Shown: one piece after another, positions 35,765 through 45,929 of the stretch
Position numbering within the stretch: the first letter of the stretch is position 1
Layout of the letters: every line of letters begins with the position of its first letter
From: Laccaria trichodermophora
Taxonomy: Eukaryota; Basidiomycota; Agaricomycetes; Agaricales; Hydnangiaceae
Direction of reading: 5' to 3'
DNA: 64,000 nucleotides
NCBI GenBank assembly: GCA_018417955.1
Contig: JACTVC010000016.1
Location: 558,001-622,000 of the forward strand
The notes under the pieces: generated by a model
Seen by the model: only the letters and a program-made list of their open reading frames with translations
The model's database searches: none
Told to the model about the DNA's origin: nothing
Translations under genes and position numbers: made by a program

Positions 35765-36111
35765 TGTAACATACGTGACACTCCTGCCCGACATCCGTAC
35801 CAAGCCTCACGCCCACGCGCTCGTTAACCCCTCTCTGTACGCTTACGCGTCTTACTCTCCTTGGACATTTCACCTAGCTTGCTTATCCATCCCATTCACC
35901 ATGTGCTCCCCCATCTTCCAACCTTAGTCACTGTCTCCTATTCCATACCCCGTGACCCTCTACCTACCGTATATAAAGACCCCCGTGTATCTCAGTAGAA
36001 CCCCCAGTGAATACAGAGCTTACCACAGTCTTTCGTGTTCGCTACCCAAACTTCCGTGTGCCTATTCTAACCCCAGTTACCTCTCGTCACTGCGGTCACA
36101 GAATCGTCACA
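35765..36111 (+). repeat. 5' LTR
   Basis: 347 bp with TG...CA ends; identical by eye to 44984-45330. Confidence 0.95.
35970..35978 (+). promoter_or_regulatory. TATA box of the 5' LTR
   Basis: tatataaag about two thirds into the LTR, a plausible Pol II core promoter for the genomic transcript; the same motif is at 45189-45197 in the 3' LTR. Confidence 0.6.
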
Positions 36112-36245
36112 TATTTTTGACTAAACCCAGCTCTACAAAACCAACTCGTCTCGCCTCTTTTCCATCGCCTGTCTTCTGGACCCCTTCGGTCTGATCAACC
36201 GAACCCCCGTTACTGGCGACCAATACCCCTTCCATTTTATTTTCT

Positions 36246-38201
36246 ATGTCTACTACTCGTTCCCAGACTCGAGCGCGCGCACCGCGTTCTGGAATAGCTA
36301 CCCAGAACAGTACGTCCGCCAACCCTAATTTTGTCACTAACGTTATCGGTTCACAGATATCCCAGGAGAGCTTGCCAACGGCGGCCTCCACGGGCTCTAC
36401 CCCCTTGGTAGACACTCAGGAGAAACCTCCTCGCTCGTACAGCGAGGTGGCGGCCTCCAGACCTTCCTCGCCGGTTTTAACCAGCGAGGAAGGAACGCCT
36501 CGGCGTCTTCCTCTGAAAGCCCAAGTGTTGAACACAACGGCCAAAGAGCGTATCCCAGCTCCGGCTGGCGTCACTTTCGGGAACGACATTATCGTTCCCG
36601 ATCGTGAATCTGATTTATCAGAGCCAAGTGAACCAAGTGATCGAGATTCTAACCTCAATCCCTGGATTAAAGTGGTACCTAGGCGTGTTCGTAGCCTAGA
36701 TTCCCTTAACAATGCCAAAGTAAATAAAAATTTTACTACTGTCAATAAGAACGACAACAGTGTGATAACAGACAAAGAAACTGTAATCAACAGAGCCGAA
36801 GAACGGCTCACGGCAGCGCAGAAAAAGCAAATCTCGCGCCGATATGAGAAAATCCAGGAAAAGCCGCGCCGAAGGGCAGACTCCTCCTCCTCTCGCGGTG
36901 AGGGCCCCTCCCTTCCGAAGGGTAAAAACATTGATCCCCGGAATTGGGGCGCAGCTCATCTAGACGATGAAGATCTAGATATTGACGCGCAGCGTGCGGC
37001 TCTTGAGTCCTTCAAAGAACCTCACAGAGAAACCCCTGTGAGATTGGGTTCTGAGGATGAAGACCATGCACCTAAGCAAACGACTCACAAGAGAAAGAAA
37101 AAACCCTCCAAGGTTTCTAAGGATCGTAGGGAGCCAACCCCTATGGCAGATTTAACGGAACGACACATTTCCAAAGTAAATGACCGGCGGACCGAGCGTC
37201 TTGAAAAAGTTACGCGTAACGCAGATAGTCGACCAGTTAACCAAATCGCTCCTGAAAGTTACCTGGGTCGAGCACTTGACAACGTGGACAGACGATCCCG
37301 TCGTCGTCAAAAAAAGCATGACACAGATTCGTCGGACTCGTCAGAATCCAGCCCATCCTCCTCGAGTGAGTCCAGCGACGAGGAAAGCTCTAGCTCCGAC
37401 AGTTCGCAAGACAAACCTCGAGCTAAAAAGCGCGCTAAGCGAAAATCACACCGCAAACATAAGCGATCTAAATCCAGATCGCGTAAGTCTGGATTAAAGC
37501 CTATCCCACCCAAAGAATATGATGGTGCGGCAGATGCACGCACCTATCATCGCTTTGTCACAGAAGGAACGGAGTACGTCACCACTGGCAAAGTTCGTAA
37601 GAATAAACAAGTCTTCGTCCTTTCGTATTATTTGAAAGGAAAAGCTTACGATTATTACACCCAAAAAGTCTCAATGAATTATCGTGACTGGTCCTTACGA
37701 GACTTCTTTGAACAGATGTTTAACTATTGCTTCCCGGTGAATTACCGGATGGCACAAAGGCAAAAATTAAAAAAATGTTTCCAAAACGATAAAGCTGTGT
37801 CAGAATACACTTACGAACTGGAGGAACTCTTCAACATGATTGGAGTGATCGACGACCGGGAAAAAGTTATTAAACTTTGGAACGGACTTCGCAGTTCCAT
37901 CCAGAGAGCGCTCTGGCGAGACGGATATAACCCCGAAATCTCTGATTGGGAAGATGTTCGGAACGGAGCGGAAACCATCGAGATTTCTGAATCAGTACCT
38001 GACCCACAGAGAAGGGGAAATAACTCAGGGACTCATGGGAGCCACCTGAACAGTGGGAATTCTCAGAACAAGAGAACTACAGAGCATAGAAATTCGGGAA
38101 CCCTGAATAACTTCCAGAAGGGAAATTCCCAAGCGCCGTCGGGACAAAGAAACAATAGTTCTCAGAGGGGAACCAACAGGTTCCAGTCCCAACAGCCGTG
38201 A
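36246..38201 (+). CDS. gag: Gag polyprotein of the Gypsy element
   Basis: 651 codons. A disordered, charged N-terminal half (serine/arginine-rich near residues 350-420) is followed by the Ty3-type capsid region (about residues 425-570; phrases KGKAYDYYTQKV and WSLRDFFEQMFNYCFPVNYR). Gag builds the virus-like particle and packages RNA. The frame ends at TGA 38199-38201, before the nucleocapsid zinc knuckle (CFRCKKPGHMSRNC, about 38334-38375), which is in the same frame downstream. The stop therefore cuts Gag short of its own RNA-binding domain. It is either a read-through signal or a nonsense mutation (CGA to TGA fits the context QQP-R-GNS). Confidence 0.9.
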   Translation: MSTTRSQTRARAPRSGIATQNSTSANPNFVTNVIGSQISQESLPTAASTGSTPLVDTQEKPPRSYSEVAASRPSSPVLTSEEGTPRRLPLKAQVLNTTAKERIPAPAGVTFGNDIIVPDRESDLSEPSEPSDRDSNLNPWIKVVPRRVRSLDSLNNAKVNKNFTTVNKNDNSVITDKETVINRAEERLTAAQKKQISRRYEKIQEKPRRRADSSSSRGEGPSLPKGKNIDPRNWGAAHLDDEDLDIDAQRAALESFKEPHRETPVRLGSEDEDHAPKQTTHKRKKKPSKVSKDRREPTPMADLTERHISKVNDRRTERLEKVTRNADSRPVNQIAPESYLGRALDNVDRRSRRRQKKHDTDSSDSSESSPSSSSESSDEESSSSDSSQDKPRAKKRAKRKSHRKHKRSKSRSRKSGLKPIPPKEYDGAADARTYHRFVTEGTEYVTTGKVRKNKQVFVLSYYLKGKAYDYYTQKVSMNYRDWSLRDFFEQMFNYCFPVNYRMAQRQKLKKCFQNDKAVSEYTYELEELFNMIGVIDDREKVIKLWNGLRSSIQRALWRDGYNPEISDWEDVRNGAETIEISESVPDPQRRGNNSGTHGSHLNSGNSQNKRTTEHRNSGTLNNFQKGNSQAPSGQRNNSSQRGTNRFQSQQP

Positions 38202-41200
38202 GGAAACTCCCATCAAAATCATTCATCCCGTAAAACGGAGTGGAAGAACTCTAAACCTGGTAATTCCCAGCGTGAAAATACCACACCCAGATTAAGCGAC
38301 AAAGAAAAGGCAGAATTACTCGCCTCGGGATCTTGCTTCCGTTGCAAAAAACCAGGACACATGTCCCGAAACTGCCCACTGGGAAATTCTGTCAAATCCA
38401 GTGGTAATAACAATAAACCACCAGGACTCACTAATTACAACATTGAGCTTGAGCCTGAAGTTCTTGAATCGGACGAGGCCGAGGCCATCGATTCGCTAGA
38501 ACTTGGTGCAATTAGTTGGCTGAGCTCAGATCTAACGGAGTGGATAGGAAATGAACCTTCGTGGATGGTCAATGACCCGAATTTGCCCAGGCGAACGTCG
38601 CTCGGGGATGCCTTAGCTCTAACGTCAGAGTACGTACTTGATATAATGCAGCCTTACCCAGGTGATAGTAGCGCATTGGGCAATAATGGCATCCGCCAGC
38701 GCTTTAGCGTCAATCGCACCAGCAACCCAAGCTGGTACCGTATCGTAGACCATTTAACAAAAGGCGTTTGTGTGGTACCTACCTCCAAGTTAGAAAATGA
38801 GTATTTTCGGCTTGGCGAATGGTACTCACGTCGGCAGTCGCGTCGAATTAAAAAACTCGCGAAGCTGGATCGAAAGTGGACAATGGGTGATGCTTATAGC
38901 GATAATGCCATGCACGTTCTATGCAGTGGAATCTCAACACTATACCCCTCCAGTGACGCGGACATGGATCCCGAAGCACGATTCTTTGTGACTCACGGCA
39001 ACGACATTAACGAATATGTCATCTACGATGAGGAATTTGGTGATGACAATGCACTCCGAATTGATAAATCAATCTTAGCCAATGCTCACTTTGATTTAGC
39101 CAATTGGTACCGCGCTAGACGTTACCCAAAAATCCCATTTAACCTGGATGACATTGACTTGGACACATCCCTATTTGAACAACTAATGGGAAATGATGAG
39201 CCTCATCTGTGCCATTTTAGCGGTTTAGAATCAGAAGATGGCCTACCTGATTTACAATCCGTCTCTGATTCAGACTGGGACGACGAAAACATGTCCATTC
39301 CCAATCTAGACACCCAGAGCTCGTCTGATGCCAACACAGAGTCAGATTGGGACGAGCGCATTTATACACCCATGGATGATGTCCTGGGGGAGGCAGTTGA
39401 ACGGATCCTAGAAGCCTCAGAGCCATATCCCGGTGATGCAAACTTCCTGCAACACCCTGATAATCGCTTCGACGTTGAACGTATAGCAGATGGACGGTAT
39501 CGAGTTGACGACCGGCGTCGACAAACCCGTCATTACATACCTCTGGAGGTAGTTAGACAACCTGACTTCGCACCAGGCAGATGGTACCACGTGCGATGTT
39601 CTAGCGTCAGAAACCCGCCCCTAATAGATGATCACAACATTCCTTATTTAACTATGGGGAATGTGTTGGAGCGAGAAATCACTCGTACCTTGAGGCGAGG
39701 CGCGCCTTATTCCTTTGATAGTGAATTTCATGACGTGCCTCTATCCCGGAGGTTTTTCGTAGCTATTGACCACCTGCATCAAGACAACTTCATAATCTTA
39801 GACCGTCAATGGGGGATAATCACTCACCTCCCACGAGGAATGGCTGAAATTCCTGTATTCGATCTCTCCTGCTGGTATGAAGACCAACTCATAAACAAAC
39901 GCGAGAGCCAACTACGCAAAAAAATCAGGAATGCGTGCTACGCACCTGATAAATACCCCCGAGATCCTGATGACGATGCAGGAAATGGCTCCGCTCCGTG
40001 CTTGCTTGGCTCGGATCAACAAGCAGCAGGAACGATCGATCAACAGAACGAGAATCTGACCCCATGCCTTGAGCTGAATGGAATACAGGTCCCCCGCGGG
40101 ACGTACCCTGCTGTTCAGCGGAACGCAGCTGTAACAAAGGATGGCAGTAGGAAGGTTCCTAGGCCAGTGGTAATCACCGCCAAAATTAACGGCCAACCGG
40201 CTAGAGCCCTGCTTGACTCAGGCTCGTTAGGAGACTTCATGTCTTCAACTATAGCAGACCAGCTAAAAGTAAAAAAGGACAAGCTCGCCTCACCCCTTGG
40301 CCTGCAACTAGCAGTACAAGGATCTCGATCAAGAATTAACTCTGGAACAAACGTTGAGTTTGAATATCAGAAGATAAAAGAAAAACGTTACTTCGACATA
40401 ATCAACCTCTCGAATTACGACCTGATCCTCGGCACGCCGTGGTTATATCAGCACCAAGTTTGCATTGGATTTAACCCAGCCCGCGTACTGGTGGGAAGCG
40501 ACTTGGCATTACCTCTGGATGGGATATCAGTCACTTCAGTTGCTTCGCGTGCAGTCGCAATCGAACAAATTGAGATTGACCGTGCGCGGAAGCTTCTCCT
40601 CGAACACGCGGATCCCCTATGCAAAGAAGCAGGTGAAACTGAGCTCCCACCTCTACGTATAATCAACCACACAATACCTCTGATTGATGAAGATAAATTA
40701 TATCCCTGGCGCCCCTCCAGATGCCCTGAAGCCCTAAGGTCCCAGTGGCTAGAAAAGAAGAATGCCTATCTGAAAACGGGGCGATGGGAGATTACAAATG
40801 CTTCCAACACCATTCCTATGTTACTAGTGGTCAAACCACGGAAACCAGGAGACCCACCTTTGTTGAGAACAGTGTACGACTTACGTGCACGTAATGACAA
40901 CACTCGAAAAATGACCTCACCACTTCCAGACCCAGAAGGGATTCTGAGAAGAGCGGCCAGGCATCCTTTTAGGTCTATGATGGACGGCAAGGACGCGTAC
41001 GAACAGATTCGTATCACGCCCGAACACGTTCACCGTACCGCGACCACAACACCTGATGGTAATATGATCAGCCACGTAATTCAGCAGGGGGATTGTAACG
41101 CCCCAGCAACGTACCAGGCGCTTATGAACCAATTATTCTCGCCCTACATTGGCCAGTTTATGGATGTATATCTAGACGATATTATAATCTATTCGGACTC

Positions 41201-44200
41201 TGTTAAAGAGCACATAAAACACGTAAAAATCGTAATCGATATACTCACCAGAGAGAAGTTATATCTGAGCAAAAAGAAATTGTATTTTCTTTGTCCTGAA
41301 ATGAAAATATTGGGACGCGTCGTTAGCGATAACGGCATCAGGATGGACCCTTACAAAGTGGATTCAGTCCTGGCCTGGAAAACCCCAACAAACCGCGATC
41401 TTCTGCGCGGATTTTTGGGCTCGGTTGGTTACCTGGCAGAGGACATCCCAAACGTCAGGATCCCGATGGGTGTGCTCCATGGACTCACTGGAGACACGGT
41501 TCCCTTTCGTTGGGGATTCACAGAGCAGCGCGCATTCGAAGACGTGAAAACACTTGTCCAGGCAGCTCGTGACCACAACCGCGTTCCGTTGGATTACGCG
41601 CCAGACGCACCACAGATTTGGATGGTGACAGACGGTTGCTCGACGGGCGTTGCTGGCCTAGTTAGTCAGGGCAAAGAGTGGAAGGACGCGAGAATTGCAG
41701 CCTTCTACTCAGCTAAATTAAATTCCGCGCAGCAGAATTACCCAGTTCACGAGATTGAAATGCTGGCTGGGGTCGAAACGATGCTACGGCACCGCGACAT
41801 CCTACAGGGAGTAAGATTTAAGTGGGTCACAGACCATAAAGGTCTGGAGTACTTACTAAATCAGAAAAATCTCTCTGGCAGGCAAGCGCGCTGGATCGAA
41901 AAAATAAGCGAGTTCAACTTCGAGATCGTGTATGTTGCGGGATCGGAAAACGTCGTAGCTGATGCATTATCGAGGATATATTCAGCTGATAGTCCCGGTA
42001 CAGTACGAGCAGCAAGCGAGTACACATACTTTGATGTGGTCGACGACGTCAACTCAGATCTCGTGGAAACCACGATGCCAGTCTTGGCAGGGCTGGAAGC
42101 GCGCGTCGCAGTTCAGCGCCGACCAAGAAAGACGACGCCTGGAGCGGAGACTGGTCGCCCAGAGTCGTCGAAAGAGTTTGCAGCCAGAATGCGGGGTCAT
42201 TTCGTTGTGAAAGGCCCTCAGCAACGAAAGGTGGGCGGGAATGGGAATACAAACGAAAACCCAAACAAAACAGCGCCCACAAGTGAAAAGCTCACAATCC
42301 GATTGCCGCCGCGTGCTAAAAATAGCCCGGCCCCTAGATCTGATGAACCCGAGAACACGGAGATACAATCAGATCCGTCGATCCCATCAGAATTCCCATC
42401 ACTTGTGGACGTGGTGTCTGGTAGTCATGACGGAATCGATCTCCAACGAGAGCTCAAAGGAAAATACATCGAGGATCCCTTATTTAAGGTGATAGTTGAC
42501 AAACCACAGGACTACAGAAACTTTGTAGTGGAGGAGGGCCTTGTCTTTCTAAAAACAGAAAAGTCGAAGACCCTTTGCATTCCCAAGGTGATGGTCAACG
42601 GGCGAAGCGCGCGAGAGATTGTAATCTCTGAGGCGCACTCACTTCTAGCACACTTGGGTGCCAGCAAAACTTTGGACTACCTACGGGATCACGTATGGTG
42701 GAAGGACTTAGTCTCGGACACCAAAGCGTTCTGCGAGACATGCACCACCTGTAAACGCAGCAAACCCAGTAATCAGAAACCCTACGGATTACTGAACCCA
42801 CTACCTGTACCGAGCCAACCCTGGGAATCCATCGGAATTGACTTCGTCGGACCCTTACCGGAATCTAAGAACCGCGACGGAGTCTTTGATGCCATCACTG
42901 TGATCATTTGTTTATTAACAGCTATGGTGCATTTAATTCCGAGCAGAATAAACTACAATGCTCGTCAAATCGCGGAACTCATGTTCGAAGAAATATACAA
43001 ACTTCACGGGCTCCCAAGGAACATAATCAGTGACCGAGATGTCCTGTTCACCAGCGTGTTCTGGGGACACCTTCACAAGCTGATTGGAACAAAACTTAAG
43101 ATGTCCAGTGCCTATCACCCCGAAACGGATGGCTCAACTGAACGCGCCAATCGAACTGTCACTCAAATGCTCAGGCAATGCATTAATGATAAGCAAACAG
43201 ACTGGGTGGCTAAACTACCTGCTATTGAATTTGCCATAAACTCTGCAAGGTCAGAAAGTACGGGGTTCGCGCCGTTTTTCTTGAACACAGGACGAATGCC
43301 AAGATCCATGATTTGGACCTCGGCTAAATCGGACGAGTACCCGACGATCCGAACATTCGCAATTCAAAGAAAATTGGCATTGATAGCCGCCCATGACAGC
43401 ATCCTCGCGGCCCGAGTTAAACAAACCCGCAACGCGAACAGAAAGCGCCAGATCGCGCCTTTCAAGGAAAAGGACTTGGTGTACATTTCCACCAAGAACA
43501 TCTCCTTTCCAAAAGGTTTGGCCCGAAAACTTGTACCCAAATACATTGGCCCATACAAAATTGTCAAAGACTTTGGAAACCAGTCTTTCCAAATCGACTT
43601 GCCTTCTCAATTAAAGCAAAGAGGCGTGCATAACGTGTTCCACGCCGCCCTATTGAGGATTCACACCCCTAATGATGACCGGCTCTTTCCTGGCCGTCTG
43701 GACGCGCAGCTATCCCTTGGTGACAGCTCGGAGGGCGAGTGGGCCGTGGATAAAATCCTCTCCCACTCTGGGTCCAAGGAAAATGCCCTATTCGAGGTAC
43801 TCTGGCAAGCTGGCGACATCACTTGGCTCCCCTATAATCAAATTTCGCACTTAAACGCTATACCCGTGTATTTGGATCTCCTTGGCGCTTCCGATATCTC
43901 CGAATTGCCAAAAGGACACGGGAAACCTCCTGTAGATGAGCCTCAGATCTTCACTGGCCATTTGGAAATTATTCCAACCCCCGGCCCCCATAAAGTCTCC
44001 CTCCGAATCCCTAGCCAACTCAGAACCTCCACTTCCCTCGCCTTCCGCTCACTACTCAAAGTCTTCACTCGCTCGTCCACCTCATCTATCTTCACCACGA
44101 TGCCTGACAACGACATCATCATCCCCGATGCTCCACCGATCACAGAACCCTGCGACCCTGTCCCTGATGTCCCTGCGGAGAAGAAGCTGCCCAAAATTAA

Positions 44201-44858
44201 TCGTCGCACCATCGAACACGCGCAAATCAAGCGCCTCAGTCGCACCCAGTTCCTCGCCACCGATCCTCTCAAAAACGAGAAATACCTCTTCCACGCCGGG
44301 CAGATTTCAGACTTCTGCCTGACCGACGCAGAACTTCGTCGACGCAAAGTCCCCCTCGCTTTTCCTGCCGGTTATAACGACTTCGCAGAAGTCTTCAATA
44401 CACACATCGAAGACAACCCCATCCGCTTCGCCACTTATGACTCCAAAGCCCAGGAGTTCGACCTCAACGGCGACCCCGTCACTCTGGAGGACTTCTTCAT
44501 CACGGCGGAGGACATAGGCACCACACCTCGCGCCAGTAAACCCCCACGCGCATCTGAGCACAAACCCAGGGGCAAAAAGCGCCCAGCTCCGGAGGGTTAT
44601 GACTCCTCCTACTCTTCCTCCTCTTCCTCGTCCTCGGGCCCTTTCCCCTCCACCTCGTTCGCTCCCCTCGTCGTCGAACCCGAGCCTGACAGACTCACCC
44701 CCAAGCGTGCCAAAGTTGTTGAGAACTTATTGTGGCACGCTGCGGAAACTCTCCAGAGGCAGCAACAGCGCTTCGACGCCGCCAAAGCAGCTCGCATCCA
44801 GAAGAAGAACGACCACGCGCTCCTCGCAGCCGCACGCGCCCGCTCTTCCGCGCCTTAA
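38202..44858 (+). CDS. pol: Pol polyprotein: NC knuckle, four-repeat region, PR, RT, RNase H, integrase, chromodomain
   Basis: Open in the gag frame after the TGA; the first ATG is at 38361. Order: CX2CX4HX4C zinc knuckle (38334-38375); four diverged copies of a ~75-90-residue module (38611-39891); retropepsin with LLDSGS (about 40211-40228); reverse transcriptase with VYLDD at about 41166-41180; RNase H (MVTDGCSTGVAGLVS, HEIEMLAGVETML, VVADALSR); integrase with an H-H-C-C zinc region (HSLLAHLG...CETCTTC) and D, D, E residues (IGIDFVGPLP, ISDRDVLFTS, HPETDGSTERAN); a chromodomain-like segment (EWAVDKIL...FEVLWQAGDITWLPY, about 43738-43830). A 300-residue C-terminal extension with a serine run and a coiled-coil-like QRQQQRFDAAKAARI tail follows. 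Apart from the gag/pol TGA no lesion is seen, so the element may be capable of moving. Confidence 0.93.
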   Translation, partial: GNSHQNHSSRKTEWKNSKPGNSQRENTTPRLSDKEKAELLASGSCFRCKKPGHMSRNCPLGNSVKSSGNNNKPPGLTNYNIELEPEVLESDEAEAIDSLELGAISWLSSDLTEWIGNEPSWMVNDPNLPRRTSLGDALALTSEYVLDIMQPYPGDSSALGNNGIRQRFSVNRTSNPSWYRIVDHLTKGVCVVPTSKLENEYFRLGEWYSRRQSRRIKKLAKLDRKWTMGDAYSDNAMHVLCSGISTLYPSSDADMDPEARFFVTHGNDINEYVIYDEEFGDDNALRIDKSILANAHFDLANWYRARRYPKIPFNLDDIDLDTSLFEQLMGNDEPHLCHFSGLESEDGLPDLQSVSDSDWDDENMSIPNLDTQSSSDANTESDWDERIYTPMDDVLGEAVERILEASEPYPGDANFLQHPDNRFDVERIADGRYRVDDRRRQTRHYIPLEVVRQPDFAPGRWYHVRCSSVRNPPLIDDHNIPYLTMGNVLEREITRTLRRGAPYSFDSEFHDVPLSRRFFVAIDHLHQDNFIILDRQWGIITHLPRGMAEIPVFDLSCWYEDQLINKRESQLRKKIRNACYAPDKYPRDPDDDAGNGSAPCLLGSDQQAAGTIDQQNENLTPCLELNGIQVPRGTYPAVQRNAAVTKDGSRKVPRPVVITAKINGQPARALLDSGSLGDFMSSTIADQLKVKKDKLASPLGLQLAVQGSRSRINSGTNVEFEYQKIKEKRYFDIINLSNYDLILGTPWLYQHQVCIGFNPARVLVGSDLALPLDGISVTSVASRAVAIEQIEIDRARKLLLEHADPLCKEAGETELPPLRIINHTIPLIDEDKLYPWRPSRCPEALRSQWLEKKNAYLKTGRWEITNASNTIPMLLVVKPRKPGDPPLLRTVYDLRARNDNTRKMTSPLPDPEGILRRAARHPFRSMMDGKDAYEQIRITPEHVHRTATTTPDGNMISHVIQQGDCNAPATYQALMNQLFSPYIGQFMDVYLDDIIIYSDSVKEHIKHVKIVIDILTREKLYLSKKKLYFLCPEMKILGRVVSDNGIRMDPYKVDSVLAWKTPTNRDLLRGFLGSVGYLAEDIPNVRIPMGVLHGLTGDTVPFRWGFTEQRAFEDVKTLVQAARDHNRVPLDYAPDAPQIWMVTDGCSTGVAGLVSQGKEWKDARIAAFYSAKLNSAQQNYPVHEIEMLAGVETMLRHRDILQGVRFKWVTDHKGLEYLLNQKNLSGRQARWIEKISEFNFEIVYVAGSENVVADALSRIYSADSPGTVRAASEYTYFDVVDDVNSDLVETTMPVLAGLEARVAVQRRPRKTTPGAETGRPESSKEFAARMRGHFVVKGPQQRKVGGNGNTNENPNKTAPTSEKLTIRLPPRAKNSPAPRSDEPENTEIQSDPSIPSEFPSLVDVVSGSHDGIDLQRELKGKYIEDPLFKVIVDKPQDYRNFVVEEGLVFLKTEKSKTLCIPKVMVNGRSAREIVISEAHSLLAHLGASKTLDYLRDHVWWKDLVSDTKAFCETCTTCKRSKPSNQKPYGLLNPLPVPSQPWESIGIDFVGPLPESKNRDGVFDAITVIICLLTAMVHLIPSRINYNARQIAELMFEEIYKLHGLPRNIISDRDVLFTSVFWGHLHKLIGTKLKMSSAYHPETDGSTERANRTVTQMLRQCINDKQTDWVAKLPAIEFAINSARSESTGFAPFFLNTGRMPRSMIWTSAKSDEYPTIRTFAIQRKLALIAAHDSILAARVKQTRNANRKRQIAPFKEKDLVYISTKNISFPKGLARKLVPKYIGPYKIVKDFGNQSFQIDLPSQLKQRGVHNVFHAALLRIHTPNDDRLFPGRLDAQLSLGDSSEGEWAVDKILSHSGSKENALFEVLWQAGDITWLPYNQISHLNAIPVYLDLLGASDISELPKGHGKPPVDEPQIFTGHLEIIPTPGPHKVSLRIPSQLRTSTSLAFRSLLKVFTRSSTSSIFTTMPDNDIIIPDAPPITEPCDPVPDVPAEKKLPKINRRTIEHAQIKRLSRTQFLATDPLKNEKYLFHAGQISDFCLTDAELRRRKVPLAFPAGYNDFAEVFNTHIEDNPIRFATYDSKAQEFDLNGDPVTLEDFFITAEDIGTTPRASKPPRASEHKPRGKKRPAPEGYDSSYSSSSSSSSGPFPSTSFAPLVVEPEPDRLTPKRAKVVENLLWHAAETLQRQQQRFDAAKAARIQKKNDHALLAAARARSSAP
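38611..39891 (+). repeat. Four diverged copies of an unnamed Pol module between NC and protease
   Basis: Copies begin near 38611, 38883, 39372 and 39651. Each runs from a helix (VLDIM, MHVLC, VERIL, ITRTL) through (P)YP.D and RFFV/RFDV, a Y.I.D strand, and ends F.L..WY..R (FRLGEWYSRR, FDLANWYRAR, FAPGRWYHVR, FDLSCWYEDQ). Spacers are acidic. I know no name for this domain. Confidence 0.8.
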
Positions 44859-44983
44859 ACTCCTCGTTCACAATACCCCTTGTCTCCGTTCCCAATTCAT
44901 TCAACTCAGACACTCCTTCTCGACACTCGTTTATTTTCCTTTTACTTTGGTTAGGAATTCCCAAGGAATCCCTGGAGGGCGTA

Positions 44984-45330
44984 TGTAACATACGTGACAC
45001 TCCTGCCCGACATCCGTACCAAGCCTCACGCCCACGCGCTCGTTAACCCCTCTCTGTACGCTTACGCGTCTTACTCTCCTTGGACATTTCACCTAGCTTG
45101 CTTATCCATCCCATTCACCATGTGCTCCCCCATCTTCCAACCTTAGTCACTGTCTCCTATTCCATACCCCGTGACCCTCTACCTACCGTATATAAAGACC
45201 CCCGTGTATCTCAGTAGAACCCCCAGTGAATACAGAGCTTACCACAGTCTTTCGTGTTCGCTACCCAAACTTCCGTGTGCCTATTCTAACCCCAGTTACC
45301 TCTCGTCACTGCGGTCACAGAATCGTCACA
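44984..45330 (+). repeat. 3' LTR
   Basis: 347 bp, identical by eye to the 5' LTR, followed by target duplication cttac. Confidence 0.95.
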
Positions 45331-45929
45331 CTTACCTTCTTGGTCATCGTGTACCTCTCCTGCCTAACGCATGTTTAAGCTTAAGCTCCACCCAACTTCT
45401 GAGATGCCGCCGTCGAGCAGAGCTTTAGATATTCAAGAGTGAAATGCCTGCGTTTCTGAGGTTATTGTACGCCGCAAGCAAGCCGTTGGGTGAGATGTGA
45501 GGTTGACGTTCCACGAGGTTGACGAAGAGTAGTCGTGTACTTGGGTTTGATCATGGTTACCCAAGTATGTCACCGTTCCATAGGTCTGCGTCGGTGGCAT
45601 AGTAACGTATCTTCAAGGCTCGCAAGAAAGAGGATGTTGAGAGTGCCCTAACGGTGAGGTGCTTTGCTTTGTTTCTTGAAAAAAACTCGGTCAAGGGAAC
45701 ATTGACGTATGAGTCTGGTGTAGCTTTATTTCACAAATCATTCCTCTAGTTGAAGCAATATCCGAAGACAGCATGAGCAGCGCCGAGGGCAATGGTGACG
45801 ACGAGCTCCTGATGAAGGTTGATGTCATTTACGACTCAAGTGCATATCGACGATTATTATTCGTAATAAACTTCCCATAGACATTTCTAGCCATTCTCCT
45901 CAACCGCAAATTTCACGAAGTCCTCGAAA
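45331..45929. other. Unassigned sequence between the Gypsy element and copy D
   Basis: Pre-insertion continuation of 35759. A minus-strand stretch with phrases LLFVNLVERQPHISPNGLLA and NNLRNAGISLLNI (about 45540-45430) may be an exon of the gene interrupted by the retrotransposon; not identified. Confidence 0.35.

Larger units (their letters stand above)
35765..45330 (+). mobile_element. Complete Ty3/Gypsy chromovirus retrotransposon, TSD cttac
   Basis: Two 347-bp LTRs (35765-36111, 44984-45330), identical by eye, begin TGTAACATACG and end GAATCGTCACA. The 5-bp duplication cttac flanks them (35760-35764 and 45331-45335). Gag and pol are in one frame separated by a single TGA. Domain order PR-RT-RNase H-integrase-chromodomain identifies Gypsy/chromovirus. 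I saw no conventional TGG-starting primer-binding site after the left LTR. Identical LTRs imply a recent insertion. Confidence 0.95.

Noticed and set aside
35262..35873. 203-codon minus-strand frame
   Set aside because: It crosses the left LTR boundary and TSD, so it cannot be an ancestral gene as a whole; only its non-LTR part may be an exon.
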